The notes: generated by a model not told the origin, from the sequence alone. Counted from the stretch's first letter, positions 10,104 through 18,163 are shown. The stretch: DNA of 64,000 nucleotides from an uncultured Lachnospiraceae bacterium (GCA_910587935.1 CAJUNP010000003.1:62001-126000); one strand, 5' to 3'. Numbers and translations are program-made.

Positions 10104-11072
10104 ATGAAAAAAGAGCGGATATTCTGGAATATTCTTTTAACCGTTTTGGCGGTGTTTGTCGTCGGTATTTGTATTTATCAGGGAGTTACGAAAGAACAGC
10201 CGGTTGCGGAAGGCGATTTGGATCTGCCGGTGCTGCGGCTGGAAGATACGTATCGGAACATGGACGGGCGCCCCGAAATTTTCTGGGCGTTATCCGAGGC
10301 GGAGCTGACGGACCAGAATCCATGGACGGAACCGGAATATAAGCAAAATTCCGAAGAGGAAATTTTGTTCCCGGTATATCGGAAAAAAGGACAGGGGACG
10401 CTGCCCTGTGAGGAGGAACTGAAAGAAGCGGGAATGACGGAAAATGAACGGATTCCTGCGGCTGTTATGCTGGATTTTTCCCTGGAAGAAGAAAATCAAA
10501 AAGGAAGAGAGACACTGGCCGTATACCTTCAAGACCAACAGAAGGATTTGATGGAAGAAGAATATAATCGTTTTGCGTTTTGCGGCCTGGGATTTGACAC
10601 AGAAAGCGGGACGAATCTGTATAAAGCGGTTTTTTACCGCGAAAAGGAAAAGGAACAGGATACGTTATTTCAGTACTGCCTCAATAAAACGGCGGTTATT
10701 TTTAATGACGGCGGAGAAATTTTATGCGTTTATCAGACGGACATAAAGGATATGGAATCCTTGGGCAACTATCCCGTAATCAGGGAAGAGAACGCAAGAC
10801 AGCTTTTAAACGAAGGCCGGTATTTTACAAATGTTCCGGGTGATTTTCCGGGGGAGGAAGAAGTCATCAAGGGAGAACTGGTTTACCGGAACGACGGAAG
10901 CAATATTTTAATTCCCTATTACTGTTTTCTGATCCGCTTATCCGATGAGCAGAGAAAAGAACTGGAAGAGGGCTGTGAACCGGAAGAGGAACGTGAAGTA
11001 TTCGGAACTTTTTATGTGCCTGCGGTAAGGGGAGAATACCTGGATAATTTATCCATATGGCATGAAACATAG
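10104..11072 (+). CDS. Membrane-anchored protein of unknown function
   Basis: I do not recognise this family. The 322 residues start with MKKER and one hydrophobic segment (about 8-26), so the protein is probably an N-terminally anchored extracytoplasmic protein. There is no lipobox cysteine. The rest is acidic and soluble-looking with no cysteine-rich or repeat motif. It lies 32 nt after the EIIC-EAL gene and 24 nt before the GreA-like gene, so it is likely co-transcribed with both. An accessory role for the EIIC-EAL protein is possible but is guesswork from position. Confidence 0.7.
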   Translation: MKKERIFWNILLTVLAVFVVGICIYQGVTKEQPVAEGDLDLPVLRLEDTYRNMDGRPEIFWALSEAELTDQNPWTEPEYKQNSEEEILFPVYRKKGQGTLPCEEELKEAGMTENERIPAAVMLDFSLEEENQKGRETLAVYLQDQQKDLMEEEYNRFAFCGLGFDTESGTNLYKAVFYREKEKEQDTLFQYCLNKTAVIFNDGGEILCVYQTDIKDMESLGNYPVIREENARQLLNEGRYFTNVPGDFPGEEEVIKGELVYRNDGSNILIPYYCFLIRLSDEQRKELEEGCEPEEEREVFGTFYVPAVRGEYLDNLSIWHET

Positions 11073-11096
11073 ATTTTGACAGAAGTGAGGTATCTT

Positions 11097-11600
11097 ATGC
11101 ATAATCAGCTGACAAGAAGCGACATTCGGAAAATGGAAGAAGAAATAGAGCACCGTAAGCTTGTGGAACGCAAGGAACTTTTAGAAGCGGTAAAGGAAGC
11201 CCGGGCACATGGGGATTTAAGCGAAAACTTTGAGTATTATGCCGCAAAGAGGGAAAAAAACAGAAATGAAGGCCGTATCCGTTATCTGGAAAGAATGATT
11301 AAAACGGCGGAGATTATCGACGATACCTCGAAAGAAGATGAAGTGGGGGTCAATAACGCCGTGGAGGTATTAATAGAAGAGGATCAGGCTGTGGAGAATT
11401 ACCGCATCGTCACAACGGTTCGGGGAAATTCGCTGGAAGGCCTGATCAGTACGGAATCGCCGCTTGGCAAGGCTTTGCTGGGGCATAAGGAGGGCGACCG
11501 GGTTTGGGTGCAGGTTAATCAGAATTTCGGGTATTATGTGAAGATTCTCAAAATCGATAAGTCGCCGGATGACAGGGAAGACAGGTTAAGAAGCTTTTAA
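11097..11600 (+). CDS. GreA/GreB family transcription elongation factor
   Basis: Predicted RNA polymerase secondary-channel protein of 167 residues. An N-terminal coiled-coil hairpin carries the Gre tip motif as HGDLSENFEYYAAKRE (residues about 38-53), and a C-terminal FKBP-like domain contains PLGKALLGHKEGD. The acidic tip (D and E of GDLSENFEY) is kept, which fits cleavage stimulation of backtracked polymerase. An upstream in-frame TTG at 11076 is unlikely; AAGTGAGG at about 11083-11090 fits the ATG at 11097. It is divergent enough that it may be a second Gre protein rather than the housekeeping GreA. Confidence 0.88.
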   Translation: MHNQLTRSDIRKMEEEIEHRKLVERKELLEAVKEARAHGDLSENFEYYAAKREKNRNEGRIRYLERMIKTAEIIDDTSKEDEVGVNNAVEVLIEEDQAVENYRIVTTVRGNSLEGLISTESPLGKALLGHKEGDRVWVQVNQNFGYYVKILKIDKSPDDREDRLRSF

Positions 11601-11614
11601 AGAATGGTAAAAAA

Positions 11615-11660
11615 GGGGAATCCCCCTCAAATCCCAAGCGGTTTGAGGGGGATTCCGTTT
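11615..11660. terminator. Bidirectional hairpin terminator between the GreA-like and DUF4317 genes
   Basis: A perfect 15-bp stem pairs 11617-11631 with 11642-11656 around a 10-nt loop. On the minus strand it is followed by a run of six T, a good intrinsic terminator for the DUF4317 gene. On the plus strand only GTTTAATT follows. The stem contains the stop codon and last residues of the DUF4317 coding sequence. Confidence 0.85.
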
Positions 11661-12757
11661 AATTCGATCTGGTCGTTGATCTCGATCACGAGACAGGCGC
11701 GTCCGTCGATGTTTTTGGTTTCAATTAAATGAAGCCGCTCCGGGTTGATTTTGATAGAGACGTCCGGCGTTTTTACTTCAAACGCTCTGGAATTAAATAC
11801 GTTGTTTACCAGAAGAGAGGTTTCGCTGCCGGCTGTGGCGTCGTAGCACTGATCGAACATTTCGAGTTTTTCGTTGTCTACGCCGCTGTCCGCAAGAAGC
11901 GATTTAACTTCCTGCTTATTCAGCGACAGGGGTTCGGGCACGTCTTTGTGTTCTTCTACCATTTCGCTTAGCTTTTCGTGAATGTTTTTAACGGTTTCGT
12001 AAGCGCAGTCTTCGCCAAGCGTTTCCTCGATCAGAACCTGGAAGGTTTCCTTCTGGCTGCCGGCGGTCATGGGCAGGACGCAGCCAAGCACATGCTCTAC
12101 CAGCGTGTCGTGAAGATCGTCGGCGTCTTTGGAATAAAAGAGGATATTGTGAATATCGCTGCCCCGGTCGTTAAAGGCGGGGAATAAAAAGCCGGTTTCG
12201 GGCATATCCACGATCCAGTCCCGAATCCGGTTCTGGAAAGTGTTGGTTTCACTGTTGTAGGAAAGGCCGGGTTTGGAAAGATTTACGGGACAGATGCTGC
12301 ACAGGATATATTCATATACCTCATCCGAGGCGTCTTCCATCATAATTCCGTCCGTCGTTTTCCCCGGGATGTCATAAACGTCGTGGATTAAAAGAATCAG
12401 GTAATTCGAGGGGTAATCGTAGGATTCGATGATTTTGTCGTAAAAGGCGTCCAAAAGCGTGTCGTCCTTCAATTTGCTGTCGCGCAGCTTTAGCAATAGT
12501 TCCTGTGTTCCGCCGTCATTTTCCGCGGCAAGAGGAAATTCCATGTTAATTAAGTTTTTGCCGGGGGTACCGGAAAGGGTTTTTCTTAAAATTTCAAAAT
12601 ATTTAAATATATCTTCTTCAGGAAGGGCGAGAAAAGCTTCCTTTAATTCGGCTTTTTTATTTTTTTCGCCGTCAACATAGCAGCCGCAGATGCGTGTTAT
12701 GGAGCATTTGCTCTGGGTAAAAAGTTTTTTGATTTCGTTTATTTCTGTCTTGATCAT
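11627..12757 (-). CDS. DUF4317 family protein
   Basis: Cytoplasmic protein of 376 residues that I place in DUF4317 from its start, which resembles other members I recall (a short basic helix, then SITRICGCYVDGEKN near residue 18). Function is unknown. There is no signal peptide or membrane segment. A longer reading frame extends upstream to 13225, but it covers the promoter region and the opposing S66 gene. The ATG at 12757 has GGGGGAAC just upstream and a good promoter 37 nt further, so I chose it. It is transcribed divergently from the S66 peptidase gene, and its last codons sit in the terminator stem. Confidence 0.85.
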   Translation of the reverse strand: MIKTEINEIKKLFTQSKCSITRICGCYVDGEKNKKAELKEAFLALPEEDIFKYFEILRKTLSGTPGKNLINMEFPLAAENDGGTQELLLKLRDSKLKDDTLLDAFYDKIIESYDYPSNYLILLIHDVYDIPGKTTDGIMMEDASDEVYEYILCSICPVNLSKPGLSYNSETNTFQNRIRDWIVDMPETGFLFPAFNDRGSDIHNILFYSKDADDLHDTLVEHVLGCVLPMTAGSQKETFQVLIEETLGEDCAYETVKNIHEKLSEMVEEHKDVPEPLSLNKQEVKSLLADSGVDNEKLEMFDQCYDATAGSETSLLVNNVFNSRAFEVKTPDVSIKINPERLHLIETKNIDGRACLVIEINDQIELNGIPLKPLGI

Positions 12758-12793
12758 AATGTTCCCCCAATCTTGCTTTGAATCTGCTTTTTC

Positions 12794-12822
12794 ATTATAG
12801 CGAAATCTGTCGCAAAGCACAA
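12794..12822 (-). promoter_or_regulatory. Sigma-A-type promoter for the DUF4317 gene
   Basis: Reading the minus strand, TTGTGC is followed after 17 nt by a consensus TATAAT. It lies 37 nt upstream of the DUF4317 ATG and back to back with the promoter of the divergent gene. Confidence 0.65.
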
Positions 12823-12829
12823 GGACAGA

Positions 12830-12858
12830 TTGACTTTTCACGAATTCAAAGGTATGAT
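12830..12858 (+). promoter_or_regulatory. Sigma-A-type promoter for the S66 peptidase gene
   Basis: TTGACT and TATGAT are separated by 17 nt, about 30 nt upstream of the start codon. The two divergent -35 elements are only 7 nt apart, so the promoters may compete. Confidence 0.7.
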
Positions 12859-12890
12859 ACAAGCACAAAACAGTAAGGAGGAACAAAGTG

Positions 12891-13934
12891 ATGCGGTATC
12901 CTGATTTTTTAAAGCCCGGAGGGACCATCGGATTTGCAGCGCCGTCTTTCGGATGTAATATAGAACCGTACAGGAGCGGATTTGACAACGCCGAAAAGAA
13001 ATTTCTGGAAAAAGGGTATTTCTTAAAAGAGGGGCCGAACAGCCGGAAAGGAGAAGGGATCGGGATCAGTAATACACCGCAGAAGTGCGGACAGGAACTG
13101 AATGATTTTTTTAAGAGTGCGGATACGGACTGCCTGATTTCCTGCGGCGGCGGCGAACTGATGTGTGAAATTCTGGATTTTGTAGATTTTGAAGCCATAA
13201 AAGAAAATCCGGCAAAGTGGTACATGGGATATTCGGATAATACGAATCTGACCTTTTTGTTGCCGACGCTGTGTGATACGGTGGCTGTTTACGGACCCTG
13301 TGCGCCGGCTTTCGGCATGGAACCGTGGCATACGTCGATCGACGACGCGTTTCAGGTTCTGACGGGAGAGAAGCTTATCCTGCGCGGGTATGACCGATGG
13401 GAGAAGGAATCCGCAAAAGATGAGGAACATCCGCTCGTTCCGTACCAGTTGACGGAACCGGTGGTCAGGAAATGCTATCGGGGCGGTACTCTTTTAACGG
13501 ATAACGAACCGGTCCGGTTTTCGGGACGGCTTTTAGGAGGGTGCCTGGATATCCTGTGTACTCTGGCAGGAACCGTGTATGACCGGGTGTCGGATTTTGC
13601 GATGCGTTACAAAGAGGACGGAATCGTCTGGTTTATGGAGTCCTGTGATTTAAACGTTTTCGATATAAGAAGGGCGTTGTGGCAGCTGGAGCATACCGGT
13701 TGGTTTAAACACGTTAAAGGCTTCATTTTCGGGCGTCCGCTGTGTTTCGGACAGGAAATGATGGGACTTGATACTTACAGGGCGGTACTGGGTATTCTGG
13801 AAAAATATCAGGTTCCCATCGTTATGGATGCGGATCTGGGCCACCTGCCGCCGATGATGCCGCTTATAACCGGAAGTATGGCGGATATAGAAGCGGATGC
13901 CGGCGGCATGTGCGTGAAAATGCGTCTGGAATAA
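12891..13934 (+). CDS. S66 family peptidase (LD-carboxypeptidase / MccF-like)
   Basis: Serine peptidase of the S66 family, which includes LD-carboxypeptidases acting on murein tetrapeptides and MccF enzymes that cleave microcin C-type nucleotide antibiotics. At 347 residues, Ser115 in GYSDNT is the nucleophile, and the Glu of MESCDLN and the His of LGHLPPMMP complete the expected triad. There is no signal peptide, so it acts in the cytoplasm, as expected for wall recycling or toxin immunity. GTG at 12888 and ATG at 12891 are both served by AAGGAGG; I prefer ATG. The length and the ESCDL segment look closer to MccF-like members, but I cannot separate the two roles. Confidence 0.87.
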   Translation: MRYPDFLKPGGTIGFAAPSFGCNIEPYRSGFDNAEKKFLEKGYFLKEGPNSRKGEGIGISNTPQKCGQELNDFFKSADTDCLISCGGGELMCEILDFVDFEAIKENPAKWYMGYSDNTNLTFLLPTLCDTVAVYGPCAPAFGMEPWHTSIDDAFQVLTGEKLILRGYDRWEKESAKDEEHPLVPYQLTEPVVRKCYRGGTLLTDNEPVRFSGRLLGGCLDILCTLAGTVYDRVSDFAMRYKEDGIVWFMESCDLNVFDIRRALWQLEHTGWFKHVKGFIFGRPLCFGQEMMGLDTYRAVLGILEKYQVPIVMDADLGHLPPMMPLITGSMADIEADAGGMCVKMRLE

Positions 13935-13950
13935 AATGGAATTGTCGAAT
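13927..13950 (+). promoter_or_regulatory. 0A box, possibly within a sigma-H-type promoter, upstream of the Spo0A-like gene
   Basis: TGTCGAA at 13943-13949 is an exact match to the Spo0A-binding 0A box. GTCGAAT (13944-13950) also fits a sigma-H -10 element, and TGGAATA 13 nt upstream is a fair -35. The box lies about 145 nt before the Spo0A-like start and 28 nt before the -35 of the sigma-A-type promoter, so feedback by a Spo0A protein is plausible. A 7-bp match can arise by chance; the position is what makes it notable. Confidence 0.5.
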
Positions 13951-13977
13951 ATTGACCGGTTGCGCGATAACTACATA

Positions 13978-14007
13978 TTGAACCATAATTCCCCAATATC
14001 TTATAAT
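13978..14007 (+). promoter_or_regulatory. Sigma-A-type promoter for the Spo0A-like gene
   Basis: TTGAAC and a consensus TATAAT are separated by 18 nt, about 87 nt upstream of the chosen ATG. It gives the gene its own transcription unit rather than read-through from the S66 gene. Confidence 0.6.
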
Positions 14008-14094
14008 CAATACTAACGATTCCTGAGAAAATCTGGAAGCAATTTACCTTTTTTCGGGAATTCATTCGAAATGTGCAGCAATGGAGGAATTTTT

Positions 14095-14616
14095 ATGGAA
14101 CAATTAAGTTTTAGCGCAACAAAGGATAATGAGAAAGTATACAGGATGCTGAATGAGCTGATGAATACGGATAAGGAATTTCAAATCATGATTACCGTTC
14201 CGTCGGGACAGAAAGATAAAGTACAGGCGGTGTCTGCCAAAAAAGATACGGCTGCGCCCCGGGTCAGGGATCTGGAGAAGGATGTAACGGATATGATTCA
14301 TGAAATCGGGGTTCCGGCTCATATCAAAGGGTATCAGTATCTGCGTGAAGCCATTATGCTTTCGGTCAGCAACAATGAGATGCTTAATTGTATTACAAAA
14401 GTATTATATCCTACCATTGCGAAAAAATATGAAACAACGCCCAGCCGCGTGGAGAGAGCCATCCGCCATGCCATTGAAGTGGCATGGAGCAGGGGACGTA
14501 TGGAAACGCTGGATTCTTTGTTTGGATATACGATTAATACTGGAAAAGGTAAACCCACCAATTCGGAATTTATTGCTTTGATTGCGGATAAAATCCGTTT
14601 GCTGTACCGGGAGTAA
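14095..14616 (+). CDS. Spo0A-like DNA-binding protein with most of the receiver domain missing
   Basis: Residues 59-173 closely match the C-terminal effector domain of Spo0A, including IHEIGVPAHIKGYQYLREA, the recognition helix region TTPSRVERAIRHAIEVAWSRG and KGKPTNSEFIALIADKIRL. Spo0A is normally about 260-270 residues; this protein has 173. The first 45 residues resemble only the start of a receiver (ATKDNEKVYRMLNELMNTDKEF against the usual ADDN..) and then ITVPSGQ, which recalls the later ITAVGQ strand. The segment with the phospho-accepting Asp is absent. An upstream in-frame ATG at 14071 is less likely because GGAGG lies 7 nt before 14095. I infer phosphorylation-independent DNA binding, as a constitutive activator, a competitor of true Spo0A, or a remnant. 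Confidence 0.88.
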   Translation: MEQLSFSATKDNEKVYRMLNELMNTDKEFQIMITVPSGQKDKVQAVSAKKDTAAPRVRDLEKDVTDMIHEIGVPAHIKGYQYLREAIMLSVSNNEMLNCITKVLYPTIAKKYETTPSRVERAIRHAIEVAWSRGRMETLDSLFGYTINTGKGKPTNSEFIALIADKIRLLYRE

Positions 14617-14651
14617 AAATCAGGACGGAAGAAGGATTTTCCAAAAACATC

Positions 14652-14680
14652 TTTCAAACATGGCATAATTGGTGTATAAT
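14652..14680 (+). promoter_or_regulatory. Probable promoter for glgA
   Basis: A consensus TATAAT at 14675-14680 is preceded at 17 nt by a weak TTTCAA. The start codon is 45 nt downstream. Confidence 0.4.
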
Positions 14681-14725
14681 AACAGCAGAAGTTTTCGGCA
14701 CAATTTTAATGTTTGGAGGACGGCG

Positions 14726-16171
14726 ATGAGAAATATTTTATTTGTTGCTTCGGAAGGTGTTCCTTTTATTAAAACAGGAGGACTTGCTGATGTGGTAGGT
14801 TCTCTGCCCAAATGTATTGACCGGAATTACTACGACGTCCGGGTAATATTACCCAAGTATACCTGTATGAAGCAGGAGATGAAGGATAAGTTAAACTATA
14901 TCACCAATTTTTACATGGATATCCATGGACACAACGAATATGTGGGTATTTTTGAATCGGTGGTAGACGGAATTCATTATTATTTTATTGATAATGAACG
15001 GTATTTTGGCGGGTTTAAACCCTACGGGGATAACGCTCTTTTTGAAATAGAAAAGTTTGCGTTTTTTTCCAAGGCGGCGCTTTCCGTTTTACCGGTGATC
15101 GGTTTCAGGCCGGATTTGATTCACTGCCATGACTGGCAGACAGGATTGATTCCCGTTTACCTGAAGGAACGTTTTCAGGGAGGTGATTTTTACCGGGGAA
15201 TCAAGTCGGTAATGACTATACACAACCTGAAGTTCCAGGGCAAATGGGATATTAAGGAAGTGAAGGCGATTACGGGACTGCCTGATTATTATTTTACGCC
15301 GGATAAGTTGGAGGCGTTTAAAGACGCCAATTTATTAAAGGGCGGTCTTGTATTTGCGGATGCCATTACAACGGTGAGCGACACCTATGCGCAGGAGATT
15401 AAAACCGAATTTTACGGAGAGAACCTGAACGGGCTGCTTTGTGCAAGAAGCAAAGACCTGCGCGGTATTGTGAACGGAATTGATTACGAAGAGTTTGATC
15501 CGGCGACGGACCCTTACATCGTTAATAAATATAATGCGGTCAACTTCCGGAAGGAAAAAGTAAAAAATAAGCGTGCGCTTCAGCAGGAGCTGGATCTCCC
15601 GGTGGATGACAAGTGCATGATGATCGGCCTGATATCCAGACTGACGGACCAGAAGGGACTGGATCTGATTGCCTGTGTGATGGATGAGCTTTGTCAGGAC
15701 GGGATTCAGTTCGTCGTGCTTGGAACCGGTGAAGAGCGGTATGAGAATATGTTCCGGCATTTTGACTGGAAATATAATCATAAAGTTTCTGCCAATATTT
15801 TTTATTCCGAGGATTTGTCTCACAAGATTTATGCTGCCTGTGATGCGTTCCTGATGCCTTCCCTTTTTGAACCCTGCGGTTTAAGCCAGCTGATGTCCCT
15901 TCGGTACGGTACGGTACCCATTGTAAGGGAGACGGGTGGTCTAAAGGATACCGTTGAACCATATAATGAGTATGAGAGCAGGGGTACGGGCTTTACCTTT
16001 ACCAATTATAACGCCCATGAAATGCTTGCATGTATCCGTTATGCGGAGCGTATCTTTTATGATAAGAAGCGGGAATGGAATAAGATTGTGGATCGTGCCA
16101 TGGCGGCGGATTTCTCCTGGCATGTATCGGCACAAAAGTATCAGGAAATGTATGACTGGCTGATAGGATAA
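14726..16171 (+). CDS. glgA: Glycogen synthase (ADP-glucose, GT5)
   Basis: Transfers glucose from ADP-glucose to growing alpha-1,4-glucan. At 481 residues it has the bacterial GlgA length. The N-terminal substrate motif KTGGLADVVGSLPK lies near residue 15, CHDWQTGLIPVYL near residue 132, and the C-terminal GT-B motif PSLFEPCGLSQLMSLRYG near residue 376. The ATG at 14726 has GGAGG upstream; the reading frame extends 19 codons further but overlaps the promoter. No other glycogen gene is adjacent, so the rest of the pathway must be elsewhere. Confidence 0.96.
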   Translation: MRNILFVASEGVPFIKTGGLADVVGSLPKCIDRNYYDVRVILPKYTCMKQEMKDKLNYITNFYMDIHGHNEYVGIFESVVDGIHYYFIDNERYFGGFKPYGDNALFEIEKFAFFSKAALSVLPVIGFRPDLIHCHDWQTGLIPVYLKERFQGGDFYRGIKSVMTIHNLKFQGKWDIKEVKAITGLPDYYFTPDKLEAFKDANLLKGGLVFADAITTVSDTYAQEIKTEFYGENLNGLLCARSKDLRGIVNGIDYEEFDPATDPYIVNKYNAVNFRKEKVKNKRALQQELDLPVDDKCMMIGLISRLTDQKGLDLIACVMDELCQDGIQFVVLGTGEERYENMFRHFDWKYNHKVSANIFYSEDLSHKIYAACDAFLMPSLFEPCGLSQLMSLRYGTVPIVRETGGLKDTVEPYNEYESRGTGFTFTNYNAHEMLACIRYAERIFYDKKREWNKIVDRAMAADFSWHVSAQKYQEMYDWLIG

Positions 16172-16178
16172 GGATTCG

Positions 16179-16216
16179 GACGGAAACGGGACTCTGTTTC
16201 CGTCTGTTCTTGTTTG
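16179..16216 (+). terminator. Intrinsic terminator after glgA
   Basis: A 9-bp stem (16179-16187 with 16196-16204) encloses an 8-nt loop and is followed by the T-rich stretch TGTTCTTGTTTG. Confidence 0.65.
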
Positions 16217-16244
16217 ATTCGGCGGCTTGATTGTGGGAGAAAGA

Positions 16245-18161
16245 ATGGCAGATCAGACCGGCAGGCAAAGAGTAAAAAACAGTACGATTATGCAGGCAGG
16301 CATATTAGCGGCTGCGGGAATTATCAGCCGTATAATAGGGCTGCTTTATCGTGGACCCCTTACGGGCATTATCGGAGATGAGGGTAACGGCTACTATACT
16401 TCGGCCTTTAATATTTATACGATTATTCTGCTGATTTCTTCTTACAGCATACCGGCGGCCGTTTCCAAGGTAATTGCGCAGAAGCTTGCGGTAAAGGAAT
16501 ACAGGAACGCGCACAGAATTTTTATCTGTTCTTTATGGTATGTGATCGGAGTGGGTGGCGCCGCCAGTCTGTTTGTTTTCTTTTTCGGGCATATTCTGGT
16601 TAAAGGCTCGGCCGCCATGGTTCTGAAAATATTTGCGCCTACCATCTTTTTTTCCGGACTTTTAGGGGTGCTTCGCGGTTATTTTCAGGCGCATCGTTCG
16701 ATGCTTCAGACTTCCGCCTCTCAGATACTGGAGCAGATTCTCAATGCGGTGATCAGCATTGGGGCGGCCTGTCTGTTTATTCATATTGCGCTTGGCAGTA
16801 TGAACGTGTACAAGGTAGATACGGATACGGGTCAGGTAGTTTTTGAAAAGAGCGGTTTCATTTCCGGCGGCAGCCAGGCCGATACGCCCGGAGAGATAAA
16901 TGATGTTCTGGGAATTTATGAAGGCAGGGACGAAGGAACGGTATCCGGAAATGTGTCGGGAAACGAGTCTGTGTCGGGAAACGAAACCGGTTCAAAAGAA
17001 GATACGGGAACGAAACTGCCTGGCAGTACGGACCATGATACGGATGACCTTTTAACGGACAGTCAGAAGGAATGGAATACGAAGCATGCCGTGTACGGTG
17101 CGGCGGGAAGCGCATTGGGCACCGGAGCCGGCGTGTTGATCGCATTGTTTTTTATGTACGGAATGTATCTGCTGAACCGGAAAATGATTTTGAGAAGGGT
17201 AGAACGGGACAAAAGCGTCGGAGCGGATTCTTACAAAGATATTTTAAAGCTGCTGCTTTCTGTGGTTACGCCGTTTATTCTGAGCACGGCTATCTATAAT
17301 TCCACCACATCGCTGAATCAGACAATTTATACGCAGATTATGATGGGGGTACGGAAGCTGACCGAGGCGGAAGCTTATACGTTATATGGAATATACGGAG
17401 GAAAAGCGGTGGTGATTTCCAATATTCCGATTGCTTTGGCTTCTGCCATGGCGTCGGCGGTTTTGCCGGGGATTGCAGCCTCTTATGCGAGGAAAGAACT
17501 GAAACACGCAAAAAGAAGTGTGGCGGAGGCAATTAAGAGCACTATGCTGATTGCAATTCCGGCGGCAGTGGGAATCGGAGTATTGGCAAAGCCGGTAACG
17601 CAGCTGCTGTTTCCGCAGAGACAATCACTGGATATGGCGTCGATGCTTTTGACGGCATTGGCGGTATCGGTTGTATTTTATTCTCTTTCCACTTTGACCA
17701 ATTCGGTTTTACAGGGGATCGGGAAGGTGAATATACCGGTGATTAACGCAGGTATTGCCCTGATCCTGCAGACGCTGGTGCTTGTGGTGCTTTTGCTGTT
17801 TACGGATATGGGCGTGTATGCTTTGGCGGCGACCAATATTGTCTATTCTGCGGTGATGTGTTTCTTAAACGGACATTCCATTAAAAAACACTTAAATTAC
17901 AGGCAGGAGTGGATGCGGACCTATGTAATTCCGTTTATGGCGTCTTTATTTATGGGAGCGGCCGCATGGGGAGTGTACTACGGACTGAAGCTTTTGGTTT
18001 CCTCCAACACCATTTGTCTTGCGGCGGCAATTTTTACCGCGCTGCCCGTATATTTTGTACTGGTAATTAAATTCGGCGGATTGTCGGAAAAAGAGATTCT
18101 TGGCCTTCCAAAAGGAAGAAGCCTCCTTGCGCTTGCAAGAAAGCTTCATTTGGTGCGCTGA
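16245..18161 (+). CDS. SpoVB/MurJ-type polysaccharide flippase with a hydrophilic insertion
   Basis: Integral membrane protein of the MOP superfamily (SpoVB, MurJ, Wzx), which flips lipid-linked wall precursors or polysaccharide units. The start is ATG 16245 with GGGAGA upstream; the frame's earlier TTG is not needed. The usual 14-helix pattern is interrupted at about residues 190-283 by a polar, Gly/Ser/Asp-rich segment that contains three VSGN units. This makes the protein 638 residues, where family members are usually 450-550. The segment would face one membrane side between two helices. A second, shorter paralogue lies at 39779-41140. Confidence 0.88.
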   Translation: MADQTGRQRVKNSTIMQAGILAAAGIISRIIGLLYRGPLTGIIGDEGNGYYTSAFNIYTIILLISSYSIPAAVSKVIAQKLAVKEYRNAHRIFICSLWYVIGVGGAASLFVFFFGHILVKGSAAMVLKIFAPTIFFSGLLGVLRGYFQAHRSMLQTSASQILEQILNAVISIGAACLFIHIALGSMNVYKVDTDTGQVVFEKSGFISGGSQADTPGEINDVLGIYEGRDEGTVSGNVSGNESVSGNETGSKEDTGTKLPGSTDHDTDDLLTDSQKEWNTKHAVYGAAGSALGTGAGVLIALFFMYGMYLLNRKMILRRVERDKSVGADSYKDILKLLLSVVTPFILSTAIYNSTTSLNQTIYTQIMMGVRKLTEAEAYTLYGIYGGKAVVISNIPIALASAMASAVLPGIAASYARKELKHAKRSVAEAIKSTMLIAIPAAVGIGVLAKPVTQLLFPQRQSLDMASMLLTALAVSVVFYSLSTLTNSVLQGIGKVNIPVINAGIALILQTLVLVVLLLFTDMGVYALAATNIVYSAVMCFLNGHSIKKHLNYRQEWMRTYVIPFMASLFMGAAAWGVYYGLKLLVSSNTICLAAAIFTALPVYFVLVIKFGGLSEKEILGLPKGRSLLALARKLHLVR

Positions 18162-18163
18162 CT

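Noticed and set aside
12758..13225. N-terminal extension of the DUF4317 frame to 532 codons
   Set aside because: The extension crosses two promoters and the opposing S66 gene; ATG 12757 has its own ribosome site and begins the family-like sequence.
13935..14094. Missing Spo0A receiver hidden by a frameshift upstream of the short gene
   Set aside because: Only 160 nt separate the genes and no frame there encodes receiver motifs; the stretch carries promoters instead.
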